NCBI RefSeq assembly: GCF_025790165.1
Contig: NZ_CP094970.1
Span: 4,650,001-4,714,000 of the forward strand
Direction of reading: 5' to 3'
DNA from: Solicola gregarius
GTDB taxonomy: Bacteria > Actinomycetota > Actinomycetes > Propionibacteriales > Nocardioidaceae
DNA: 64,000 nucleotides
The notes beneath the pieces are model-generated. The model was not told the DNA's origin, ran no database searches, and saw only the letters and a list, made by a program, of their open reading frames with translations. This document shows positions 36,784-44,122 of this stretch, one piece after another; position 1 is the stretch's first letter, and each line of letters begins with the position of its first letter. A program made the position numbers and the translations under genes.

Positions 36784-36806
36784 GGGAGGGTGCTCTGTAC
36801 CCTCCC
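36784..36806 (+). promoter_or_regulatory. Hairpin in the livH leader
   Basis: GGGAGGGT (36784-36791) pairs with ACCCTCCC (36799-36806) across a 7-nt loop, 45 nt before the livH start. There is no U-run, and position rather than homology suggests a leader element. A loose GTTGT...ACAAC dyad (36699-36717) lies further upstream. Confidence 0.4.
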
Positions 36807-36851
36807 TGTTGCATGAACTGGCCGTTACCGACCACCCGACAGGAGCCTGAT

Positions 36852-38186
36852 GTGCGACTGCGCGTAGCAGCTGTCCTCGCACTCCTCATGGGAGCATTCC
36901 TCTTCACCTGGGGTTCGGCGGCGCAGGCCGCGCCCGGAGAGCAAGCCCCATCCGCCAGCACCCCGTTCGCCGCCGACAAGGACAAGGACAAGGGCCCGGT
37001 CACCGTCATCTCGGGTGTTCTGCAGAACACCGCCGAAGGCAACGAAGCGGTGCCGGGAGTGACGATCCGGGTCACGACGTCCGAGGGTGACACGCTCGAG
37101 ACGGAGAGCGACGAGAGCGGGCGATACCAGCTCAAGGTGCCCGCCACGGGCGAGACCAAGATCGAGCTCGTCACGGACACTCTCCCCGAGGGAGTCCAGC
37201 TCCGCGAAGGCATCCAGAACCCACTCACGGTGACGCTCGACTCAGGTCGACCGTCGCTCTCGACGGTGTTCGCGGTCGGGCCGGACAACCGTGCGGTCGA
37301 GTCCTGGTACGACCGCGTGCCGCAGACGATCTGGGACGGCGCGTACTTCGGCATCGTGCTCGCGCTCGGCGCGCTCGGCCTGTCGATGGTCTTCGGCACC
37401 ACCGGCCTGACGAACTTCTCCCACGGCGAGCTCGTCACGTTCGGCGCGATCATGACCTACGTCTTCAACGTCGCGATCGGCTGGCCCATCTGGGTCGCCG
37501 GACTCCTCGCGATGATCTGTGCGGCGGCGTTCGGCTATCTCCAGGACACGCTGTTCTGGCGAAGACTCAGGCACAGGGGCACCGGGCTGATCGCGATGAT
37601 GATCGTCTCGATCGGCCTGCAGTTCCTGCTGCGCAACGCGTACCAGTACGGCACCGGCGGGCAGACCCTGAACTACGACGACTACATGACGCCGGACGCG
37701 AGCCACGCGCTCGGTGTCGACTACACCACCCGTGACCTGATCATCATCGCGATCGCCGTCGTGCTGCTGCTGTCGGTGACGATCGCGCTGCAGAAGACCC
37801 GGATCGGTCGGGCGACCCGCGCGGTGGCCGACAATCCCGCACTCGCCGCGTCCTCGGGTATCAACGTCGACCGGGTGATCACCGTCGTCTGGACGGTCGG
37901 CACCATGCTCGCGGGCGCCTGCGGTGTGATGCTCGGCTTCACCCAGTCGGTGAAGTTCGACCTCGGTGCTCAGGTGCTGCTGGTGATGTTCGCCGCGATC
38001 ACGGTCGGAGGACTCGGATCGGTCTGGGGCGCCATCATCGGCTCGGTTGTCGTCGGCATCCTGATCGAGATGTCGACGCTCATCATTCCCGCAGAGCTGA
38101 AGATCGCGACCGCACTGTTCGTCCTCATCGTCGTTCTGATGGTCCGGCCGCAAGGTCTGCTGGGCCGCAAGGAACGCGTGGGATGA
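36852..38186 (+). CDS. livH: Branched-chain amino-acid ABC permease LivH with secreted N-terminal domain
   Basis: A 444-aa protein in three parts. Residues 1-27 are a signal peptide (A-V-L-A-L-L-M-G-A-F-L-F-T-W...A-A-Q-A). Residues about 49-142 are a beta-sandwich like the carboxypeptidase regulatory/CarboxypepD_reg fold (V-P-G-V-T-I-R-V-T-T; D-E-S-G-R-Y-Q-L-K-V-P). Residues about 160-444 are a normal LivH permease (L-S-M-V-F-G-T-T-G-L-T-N-F-S-H-G-E; the G-G-L-G-S-V-W-G-A-I-I-G-S loop). LivH alone is about 290-310 aa. GTG 36852 follows AGGAG by 6 nt. It is the first gene of livHMGF and would import Leu/Ile/Val or related amino acids with livJ. Confidence 0.9.
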   Translation: MRLRVAAVLALLMGAFLFTWGSAAQAAPGEQAPSASTPFAADKDKDKGPVTVISGVLQNTAEGNEAVPGVTIRVTTSEGDTLETESDESGRYQLKVPATGETKIELVTDTLPEGVQLREGIQNPLTVTLDSGRPSLSTVFAVGPDNRAVESWYDRVPQTIWDGAYFGIVLALGALGLSMVFGTTGLTNFSHGELVTFGAIMTYVFNVAIGWPIWVAGLLAMICAAAFGYLQDTLFWRRLRHRGTGLIAMMIVSIGLQFLLRNAYQYGTGGQTLNYDDYMTPDASHALGVDYTTRDLIIIAIAVVLLLSVTIALQKTRIGRATRAVADNPALAASSGINVDRVITVVWTVGTMLAGACGVMLGFTQSVKFDLGAQVLLVMFAAITVGGLGSVWGAIIGSVVVGILIEMSTLIIPAELKIATALFVLIVVLMVRPQGLLGRKERVG

Positions 38187-38205
38187 TCGGGAGAGGGAGA
38201 AACTG

Positions 38206-39183
38206 ATGGACTGGTCAATTCTCGAGAACGCCCTCCAGGCGGCGGTCGGTACCTCGGCGATCTACTTCTGCCTCGCCGCCATCGGCCTCAACGTGCAGTT
38301 CGGCTACACCGGGCTGATCAACTTCGGTCAGGCCGGATTCCTGGCGCTCGGCGCGTACGGCCTCGCCGTCTCGGTCGCGTCCTGGGGCCTTCCGTTCTTC
38401 GTCGGGATCGGGTTGGGACTCGTGCTCAGTGCCGTACTGGCCCTGCTGCTCGGTATCCCGACTCTGCGCCTACGGGCCGACTACCTCGCCATCGCGACGA
38501 TCGCCGCGGCGGAGGTACTGCGCCTCGTGCTCGGCGGCACCTGGAAGGACACGCTGGGCGGGCGCACCGGCATCAACGACTTCACCGAAGCCTTCTACAA
38601 CGCGAACCCCTACTCCGGCTCGATCCTGGGGTTCCGCTCCGACGAGTTCTGGGTGATGACGGTCGGCTGGGTCGTGGTCGCGCTGTCCAGCGTGTTCGTC
38701 TGGCTGCTCGTCCGTTCGCCGTGGGGCCGGGTGCTCAAGGCGATTCGTGAGGACGAGGAGGCCGCTCGCAGCCTCGGTAAGAACGTGTATGCGTACAAGA
38801 TGCAGGCGCTCGTCCTGGGAGGCATGATCGGCTGCCTCGGCGGGTTCGCCATCGCGATCGCGCAAGACGCGGTGCAGCCGAACAGCTTCAACCTCGACAT
38901 GACGTTCATCGTGTTCACGATGCTGATCCTCGGCGGCGCGGCCCGGGTGATCGGCCCGGTGTTCGGGGCGATCGTGTTCTGGGGCCTGCTGTCCTTGGTC
39001 GACGGGGTCCTCTCGAAGCTGACAAGCGGCAGCGACCCGACGATGCCGACCTGGTTGATGGACGGGCAGCAGGTCGGCCCTGTCCGGTTCATGCTGGTCG
39101 GGCTTGTGCTGATGCTGCTGATGATCTACCGCCCGCAGGGAGTCTTCGGAGACCGGAAGGAGATTGCGCTCGATGCCCGCTGA
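38206..39183 (+). CDS. livM: Branched-chain amino-acid ABC permease LivM
   Basis: A 325-aa polytopic permease, the partner of LivH. It shows the family order: an N-terminal helix pair with L-N-V-Q-F-G-Y-T-G-L-I-N-F-G-Q-A-G-F, then P-T-L-R-L-R-A-D-Y-L-A-I-A-T, the cytoplasmic coupling loop W-G-R-V-L-K-A-I-R-E-D-E-E-A-A-R-S-L-G, and a C-terminal G-G-A-A-R-V-I-G-P-V-F-G-A. ATG 38206 follows livH by 19 nt. Its last 11 nt overlap the start of livG. Confidence 0.95.
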   Translation: MDWSILENALQAAVGTSAIYFCLAAIGLNVQFGYTGLINFGQAGFLALGAYGLAVSVASWGLPFFVGIGLGLVLSAVLALLLGIPTLRLRADYLAIATIAAAEVLRLVLGGTWKDTLGGRTGINDFTEAFYNANPYSGSILGFRSDEFWVMTVGWVVVALSSVFVWLLVRSPWGRVLKAIREDEEAARSLGKNVYAYKMQALVLGGMIGCLGGFAIAIAQDAVQPNSFNLDMTFIVFTMLILGGAARVIGPVFGAIVFWGLLSLVDGVLSKLTSGSDPTMPTWLMDGQQVGPVRFMLVGLVLMLLMIYRPQGVFGDRKEIALDAR

Positions 39184-40072
39184 CGCAACGGCCCCAGAGC
39201 CGACACAGAACGCGACCGATCCCAATGAGCCGATCCTGGTGGCCGACAACGTCGTACGCCGGTTCGGCGGCCTGACCGCGGTCGACGTCGACCATGTCGA
39301 GGTCCCGCGCGGCAAGATCACCGCGCTGATCGGACCGAACGGCGCCGGCAAGACGACGTTCTTCAACCTGCTCACCGGCTTCGACCAACCCGACACCGGC
39401 TCGTGGACGTACAACGGTCACGACCTCGCCGGCGTGCCGGCGTACAAGGTGGCGCGGCGCGGCATGGTGCGTACGTTCCAGCTGACGAAGGTGCTCGCGA
39501 AGCTGTCGGTGATCGAGAACATGCGGCTGGCCGCCACCGACCAGCGCGGCGAGCGGTTCTGGTCCGCGCCGTGGGCGGCACTCTGGCGAAGCCAGGAGCG
39601 TGAGGTCACCGAGCGGGCGTACGCGCTGCTCGAGCGGTTCAAGCTCAAGGAGAAGGCCGACGACTTCGCCGGGTCGCTTTCGGGCGGCCAACGCAAGCTG
39701 CTCGAGGTCGCGCGCGCGCTGATGGTCGACCCGGAGCTCGTGATGCTCGACGAGCCGATGGCCGGTGTCAACCCGGCGCTCAAGCAGTCGCTGCTCGGAC
39801 ACGTCAAGTCCCTGCGCGAAGACGGTATGACGGTGCTGTTCGTCGAGCACGACATGGACATGGTCCGCGATATCTCCGACCACGTGATCGTGATGGCTCA
39901 GGGCCGCATCGTCTCCGAGGGCACCCCGGACGACGTGATGAGTGACCCGAAGGTCATCGACGCCTACCTCGGCGAACATCACGACACCGATATCACCGAA
40001 GAGCGCGAGGCGGCCGAGCTCGCCGAGAAGATCGCCGAAGCCGGCGGCAAGTCCGAGCATCTGGAGGGATGA
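39173..40072 (+). CDS. livG: Branched-chain amino-acid ABC ATPase LivG
   Basis: A 299-aa ATPase. Walker A G-P-N-G-A-G-K-T-T, signature L-S-G-G-Q, Walker B V-M-L-D-E-P and the switch histidine (V-E-H-D-M-D-M) are all canonical. The long insert after Q-loop T-F-Q-L-T-K is typical of LivG. ATG 39173 has AAGGAG 10 nt upstream; the TTG at 39164 would be too close to it. The start lies inside livM, and the stop overlaps livF by 4 nt (ATGA). Confidence 0.95.
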   Translation: MPADATAPEPTQNATDPNEPILVADNVVRRFGGLTAVDVDHVEVPRGKITALIGPNGAGKTTFFNLLTGFDQPDTGSWTYNGHDLAGVPAYKVARRGMVRTFQLTKVLAKLSVIENMRLAATDQRGERFWSAPWAALWRSQEREVTERAYALLERFKLKEKADDFAGSLSGGQRKLLEVARALMVDPELVMLDEPMAGVNPALKQSLLGHVKSLREDGMTVLFVEHDMDMVRDISDHVIVMAQGRIVSEGTPDDVMSDPKVIDAYLGEHHDTDITEEREAAELAEKIAEAGGKSEHLEG

Positions 40073-40884
40073 GCATGAGCGACAGTGAAGCCGCGGTCGA
40101 CTCGCCCGACCTGGGCGAGGCCGCGCAGAAGGAGCGCGACGCGCACCTCGCCGCCGCAGACGGCGCCATCCTGCGTGCGGATGACCTGATCGCCGGCTAC
40201 CTGCCCGGCGTCAACATCTTGAACCACACCGACCTGTACTGCCAGGAAGGCGAGCTCGTCGGCATCATCGGGCCGAACGGCGCGGGCAAGTCGACGCTGC
40301 TCAAGGCGCTGTTCGGATTGGTCACCATCCACTCCGGCACGGTGACGCTTCGCGGCAAGGAGATCACGAACGAGCGCGCCGATACGCTTGTGAGCAAGGG
40401 CATCGGCTTCGTACCGCAGACCGAGAACGTCTTCCCGAGCCTGTCGATCGAGGAGAACCTGCAGATGGGCTGCTATCAGGCCCCTGCGAAGTTCGGCGAG
40501 CGGCTCGAGGTGGTCGGAGACATCTTCCCGGCGCTGATCGACCGCAAGACACAGCGCGCCGGCTCGCTGTCCGGCGGCGAGCGGCAGATGGTGGCGATGG
40601 GCCGGGCGTTGATGATGGACCCGTCCGTCCTCCTGCTCGACGAGCCGTCCGCGGGCCTCTCCCCCGTCCTGCAGGACGAGGTGTTCGTACAGACCCGCGC
40701 GATCAACCGGGCCGGGGTCTCGGTGGTCATGGTCGAGCAGAACGCCCGCCGCTGCCTGCAGATCTGCGACCGTGGGTACGTCCTCGACCAGGGCCGCAAC
40801 GCGTACACCGCCCCAGGTCGCGAGCTGATGAACGACCCGAAGGTGATCGAGCTCTACCTCGGAACGCTCGCCAAGGCCGACTGA
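40069..40884 (+). CDS. livF: Branched-chain amino-acid ABC ATPase LivF
   Basis: A 271-aa ATPase and the second nucleotide-binding subunit with LivG. It has G-P-N-G-A-G-K-S-T, L-S-G-G-E, V-L-L-L-D-E-P-S-A-G-L and the V-E-Q-N-A-R-R switch segment, where LivF normally has Gln instead of His. The start overlaps livG by 4 nt. The final codons and the stop lie inside a 29-bp exact tandem duplication, so an identical C-terminal-coding segment is repeated just downstream. Confidence 0.95.
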   Translation: MSMSDSEAAVDSPDLGEAAQKERDAHLAAADGAILRADDLIAGYLPGVNILNHTDLYCQEGELVGIIGPNGAGKSTLLKALFGLVTIHSGTVTLRGKEITNERADTLVSKGIGFVPQTENVFPSLSIEENLQMGCYQAPAKFGERLEVVGDIFPALIDRKTQRAGSLSGGERQMVAMGRALMMDPSVLLLDEPSAGLSPVLQDEVFVQTRAINRAGVSVVMVEQNARRCLQICDRGYVLDQGRNAYTAPGRELMNDPKVIELYLGTLAKAD

Positions 40885-40921
40885 GGTCTCGTACGCTCGC
40901 CAAGGCCGACTGAGGTCTCGT
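40864..40921 (+). repeat. 29-bp exact tandem duplication over the livF stop
   Basis: The 29 bp from 40864 to 40892, containing the last livF codons and TGA, are repeated exactly at 40893-40921. The second copy is not translated as part of livF. Confidence 0.9.
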
Positions 40922-40963
40922 ACGCCCGCGCATCGGCCATGGCGCCGCCCGGAAACGCAGCCG

Positions 40964-41113
40964 GGCGAGAACGCAAGGGTGAACGAGGATCGGGGTCCAC
41001 GTACGAACGCGCACTGAACGGACCGGATGCCGCATCAACCCGAGATCTGGGCTGAAACGGCGGAGCCGCCGCTCTGTCAGTCGTCACGACCCGTCGTTTC
41101 GGCCCAGATCTCG
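40964..41113 (+). repeat. Dispersed structured element, copy B
   Basis: A 150-nt element matching 3319-3467 on the opposite strand. The conserved left part has GGCGAGAAC, GAGGATCGGGGTC, GTACGAACG-like and ACTGAACGG blocks. The right part is a hairpin with arms 41041-41063 and 41091-41113, about 23 bp with two G-U pairs. Stem differences from copy A are compensated on both arms. No open frame is shared by the copies. Confidence 0.82.
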
Positions 41114-41170
41114 TAGAACGGCCACGCCGACGCGAGCGGCTGCCGTAAGAGAAGCTCCGCCACACAACGA

Positions 41171-41200
41171 GGCCCCGGAACGCTTCCGCGTTCCGGGGCC
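41171..41200. terminator. Strong terminator hairpin between livF and livJ
   Basis: GGCCCCGGAACGC (41171-41183) pairs perfectly with GCGTTCCGGGGCC (41188-41200) over a TTCC loop. It can serve both convergent genes. Confidence 0.85.
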
Positions 41201-41223
41201 CGATTGCTTACTGCGGCTACGGC

Positions 41224-42570
41224 CTACTTGTTCGGGCCGATGCCCGCCGTCTCCATCTCCGGGATGATCTTCTTCGCCTCGTCGAACGAGATCAGCACGA
41301 TCGCGTCCGGATCGGCCGATGCGATCTCGTCGACCTCGGCGGAGAAGTTCGGCGACTCCGGCGAGTACAGCACGTTCGCCACGACCTCGCCGCCCTGCTC
41401 GGTGAAGTACTTCTCCACATTCTCGGCGAGCGCCTCACCGTACGCCTCCTGGCGGGCCATGATCGCGACGTTGGTGAAGCCGTCCTTGCCGAGCTGGTCG
41501 GCCATCACCCGGCCCTGCAGCACGTCCGACGGAGCCGTACGGAAGTACAGACCCTTGTCGTCCTTGGTGTCGAACGCCGTCGAGGTGTTCGCCGGCGAGA
41601 TCTGCAGGACACCCGCGTTGGTGATCTGCTTGAGCACCGCGAGCGACACGTCCGACGACGCGGCCCCGACGATGACGTCGACATTCGCCGACAGCAGCTT
41701 GTTCGCCTGCTCCGGCGCGATGTTCGGCGTACCGTCGCCGGAGTCGGCCTCGGTGATCGTGGCGTCCTTGCCGAGCACGCCGCCGGCCTTGTTGATGTCC
41801 TCGATCGCGAGCTTGACGCCGGCGGTCTCGGGCGGCTCCAGGAACGCGAGGTCGCCGGTCTGCGGCAGCAGCGTGCCGACCTTGAACTGACCGTCGCTCT
41901 TACCCGTGCCCTCGATCTGCTGGCCGGCGCTCGGAGCGGGGTTCTCGGTCACCTCTCCGGTGACGTAGTCGATGTTGTGGAAGGTGTTGTCCTCGCCGTA
42001 CTCGAAGATGCCGATCGTCGCGGCGGAGGGGCTACCCGTGTCGTTGAAGTTGATCGGGCTGCTCACACCTTCGTAGTCGACGTCCTTGCCACCGCTGAGC
42101 AGATCGGCGCACTCCTTGAACTCGGTGCACTTCGTTCCGGGGGGTGCCGAAACGCCCTGCATCTCCTTCGCGATGGCCTTCGGATCGTCGGTGTCGGCCG
42201 CGATCGCCGACAGTGCGGTGACCACCGTCGCGTCGTACGACTCGGGACCGTACGTGAAGCTGTCGAGCTTGCTGTCGATCGACAGCAAGCGCTTGCGGAA
42301 GTCGTCGCCCAGCTCGGCGCCGGGGTACGTCGCCTTCACGCCCTTGAGCGTGCCGGGATCGAAGTCCTTGCTGTAGTCGGCGGTGTTGCCGTCGACGAAG
42401 TAGACCTGCTTGTTGCTCGTGGTCTGACCGGCCGCTGCGGCGCCGCTGTCGTCGCTGCCGCTGCTGTCGTCACTGCCGCCGTCGTCGTCGTCGCCACCGC
42501 AAGCGGCGAGTACTAGCGCGGTCGCCGCGGCTACCGCCGCGAGCCGGACCGCCGTTGAGGGGCGTCTCAT
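41224..42570 (-). CDS. livJ: Branched-chain amino-acid-binding lipoprotein LivJ, circularly permuted
   Basis: A 448-aa lipoprotein (lipobox V-L-A-A-C, Cys24, then an Asp/Gly/Ser linker). The blocks of the type I periplasmic binding protein are present but swapped. Residues about 54-210 begin K-Q-V-Y-F-V-D-G-N and end I-D-Y-V-T-G-E-V, which is the usual C-terminal part. Residues about 224-448 begin G-Q-F-K-V-G-T-L-L-P-Q-T-G, the usual mature N-terminus, and end E-T-A-G-I-G-P-N-K, the segment that normally runs straight into the Y-F-V-D-G-N block. No block is lost or repeated, so the fold could be kept with new termini. It converges on livHMGF and should serve that transporter. Confidence 0.88.
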   Translation of the reverse strand: MRRPSTAVRLAAVAAATALVLAACGGDDDDGGSDDSSGSDDSGAAAAGQTTSNKQVYFVDGNTADYSKDFDPGTLKGVKATYPGAELGDDFRKRLLSIDSKLDSFTYGPESYDATVVTALSAIAADTDDPKAIAKEMQGVSAPPGTKCTEFKECADLLSGGKDVDYEGVSSPINFNDTGSPSAATIGIFEYGEDNTFHNIDYVTGEVTENPAPSAGQQIEGTGKSDGQFKVGTLLPQTGDLAFLEPPETAGVKLAIEDINKAGGVLGKDATITEADSGDGTPNIAPEQANKLLSANVDVIVGAASSDVSLAVLKQITNAGVLQISPANTSTAFDTKDDKGLYFRTAPSDVLQGRVMADQLGKDGFTNVAIMARQEAYGEALAENVEKYFTEQGGEVVANVLYSPESPNFSAEVDEIASADPDAIVLISFDEAKKIIPEMETAGIGPNK

Positions 42571-42729
42571 GGATCCTCCGGGTTGTTCGTCTCAGACGCG
42601 CACTCCGCGCACACCTGGGCGCACGGCTCGCGACCGTTTCAGTGCCTAGAAACTAGCGCGTATTTGTCACACACATGCATCGGTTACGCAATCGACGTTC
42701 GATGTTGCGAAGTTGTGACCTCGCGGCCG

Positions 42730-43368
42730 TCAATCCGCGCGGCCGTCGCCGTCGTCCGCCCCGTCCGCGATGCCCGGTCCATGGTCGACGACGCCCGCTG
42801 CGACCGCCTTCATGGACAACCGTAGGTCCATCGCGGTCTTCTGGATCCAGCGGAACGCGTCCGGCTCGCTCAGCGAGAGCGTCTCCTGGAGTACGCCCTT
42901 GGCGCGGTCGACGAGCTTGCGGGTCTCGAGCCGTTCGGTCAGGTCGTCGACCTCGTTCTCCAGCTCGATCAGCTCGACGTACCGGCTGACGGCCATCTCG
43001 ATCGCGGGCACGAGGTCGGTCTTGCTGAACGGCTTGACGAGGTACGCCATCGCGCCCGCGTCACGCGCCCGATCCACCAGCTCACGCTGACTGAATGCGG
43101 TCAGCATGACCACCGGAGCGATTCGTTGCGTCGCGATGCGCTCGGCCGCAGCAATCCCGTCGAGCTTCGGCATCTTGATGTCCATGACGACGAGATCCGG
43201 CCGGAACTCCTCGGTCAGCCGGACGGCCTGTTCGCCGTCGGACGCCTGCCCGACGACCTCGTAACCCTCCTCCGAGAGCATCTCCGCGAGGTCGAGTCGG
43301 ATCAGCGCTTCGTCCTCCGCGATGACGACGCGACGGCTCGGGGTCGTGGGCGAGGCTGGTGTTGGCAC
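42730..43368 (-). CDS. pdtaR: ANTAR-domain response regulator (PdtaR-like)
   Basis: A 212-aa regulator. The receiver domain has the acidic pair E-D-E near residue 18, phospho-acceptor Asp63 in V-V-M-D-I-K-M-P, the conserved Thr/Ala of M-L-T-A-F-S and Lys in L-V-K-P-F. The C-terminal ANTAR domain (residues about 140-195; L-E-T-R-K-L-V-D-R-A-K-G-V-L-Q..L-S-E-P-D-A-F-R-W-I-Q) binds tandem-hairpin RNA and blocks terminators after phosphorylation. The partner histidine kinase (PdtaS) is not in the window. I found no dual-hexaloop target in the leaders here. The GTG start at 43368 sits just before the tRNA-Leu. Confidence 0.9.
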   Translation of the reverse strand: MPTPASPTTPSRRVVIAEDEALIRLDLAEMLSEEGYEVVGQASDGEQAVRLTEEFRPDLVVMDIKMPKLDGIAAAERIATQRIAPVVMLTAFSQRELVDRARDAGAMAYLVKPFSKTDLVPAIEMAVSRYVELIELENEVDDLTERLETRKLVDRAKGVLQETLSLSEPDAFRWIQKTAMDLRLSMKAVAAGVVDHGPGIADGADDGDGRAD

Positions 43369-43414
43369 GTGAGAAGGTTATCCCGCGCCGCTGGTGCGTA
43401 CGCAGGTGGCGCGA

Positions 43415-43498
43415 GCCGGGTTGGCGGAATAGGCAGACGCGATGGTCTCAAACACCATTGTCCGAAAGGACGTGCGGGTTCAAGTCCCGCACCCGGCA
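43415..43498 (+). tRNA. tRNA-Leu (CAA anticodon)
   Basis: The 84-nt sequence folds as a class II tRNA. The acceptor stem GCCGGGT (43415-43421) pairs with ACCCGGC (43491-43497), with discriminator A43498. The anticodon loop CTCAAAC gives anticodon CAA, which reads TTG leucine codons. A long variable arm (GTCCGAAAGGAC) and a T-arm with GGTTCAAGTCC follow. The 3' CCA is not encoded; the following bases are CA-TT. Confidence 0.95.
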
Positions 43499-43501
43499 CA
43501 T

Positions 43502-44023
43502 TCACATGGTGGGCAGCTTGCCGCCGCGGGCGAGCGGGGCGTTGCAGATGGTCGGCGACATGACCTCCGCCGGGCTCCCCCAGCCTGCGCACTGGTAGTC
43601 GGAGTGGCCGTACCAGTCGTGGCCGAACTCGTGCGCCGCGAGTAGCGCGTCGTCGTTCACACCGCCCATGTACAACGCGATCCGCTGACCCTGACCCCAG
43701 TTGCAGCCGACGATGTTGCCGCCACCCCCGCAGTCGGTGATGTAGCTGTTCCGGCACTCGACGGGCGTACCCCCGCCCTCGGTGAGCCCGTTCCAGGCGG
43801 CGGCACCCTGCCTGATCGCCGCGGCGTACGGCTCGCAGGACGCCTCGAGGTAGTAGCTGCGGTCGTTCGGGGTGTCCCAGCCGGCGGCCGGCGCAACCGC
43901 GACGGTGTCGGGAGTGACATCGTGTACGGCCGGTGCAGCACCGGCCTGGGTGACCGTGCCTGCGAACGCCGCGGCGACACCTGCGGCGACGATTCCGAAC
44001 CTTGTGAAGACGTGCTTGATCAT
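43502..44023 (-). CDS. Small secreted zinc metalloprotease (snapalysin-like)
   Basis: A 173-aa exported protein. A signal peptide ends near A-G-A-A at residue 30, and AAGGAG lies 8 nt before ATG 44023. The zinc motif is H-E-F-G-H at residues 131-135 in L-L-A-A-H-E-F-G-H-D-W-Y-G-H-S-D, followed by a probable Met-turn E-V-M-S-P at residues 153-157. It resembles M7 snapalysin and related small metzincins, but the spacing to the third ligand is one residue longer than the usual HExxHxxGxxD. Six cysteines suggest disulfides. Its stop lies only 3 nt from the 3' end of tRNA-Leu. Confidence 0.7.
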   Translation of the reverse strand: MIKHVFTRFGIVAAGVAAAFAGTVTQAGAAPAVHDVTPDTVAVAPAAGWDTPNDRSYYLEASCEPYAAAIRQGAAAWNGLTEGGGTPVECRNSYITDCGGGGNIVGCNWGQGQRIALYMGGVNDDALLAAHEFGHDWYGHSDYQCAGWGSPAEVMSPTICNAPLARGGKLPTM

Positions 44024-44122
44024 GCCGATCTCCTTCGTCCGAGGGACGGCCGGGGTCTCCGGCGATCCCGCCATACCTGGCGGAACCTCACCTACCCAGG
44101 ACGAGCGAAATCATGCGCCGCA

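Larger units (their letters stand above)
40885..41223. other. Gene-free gap between livF and livJ with a structured repeat
   Basis: These 339 nt hold no credible gene. They contain the second copy of the 29-bp duplication, copy B of the dispersed element (40964-41113) with a hairpin stem of up to 23 bp, and a terminator hairpin (41171-41200). Livf and livJ converge here. Confidence 0.75.
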
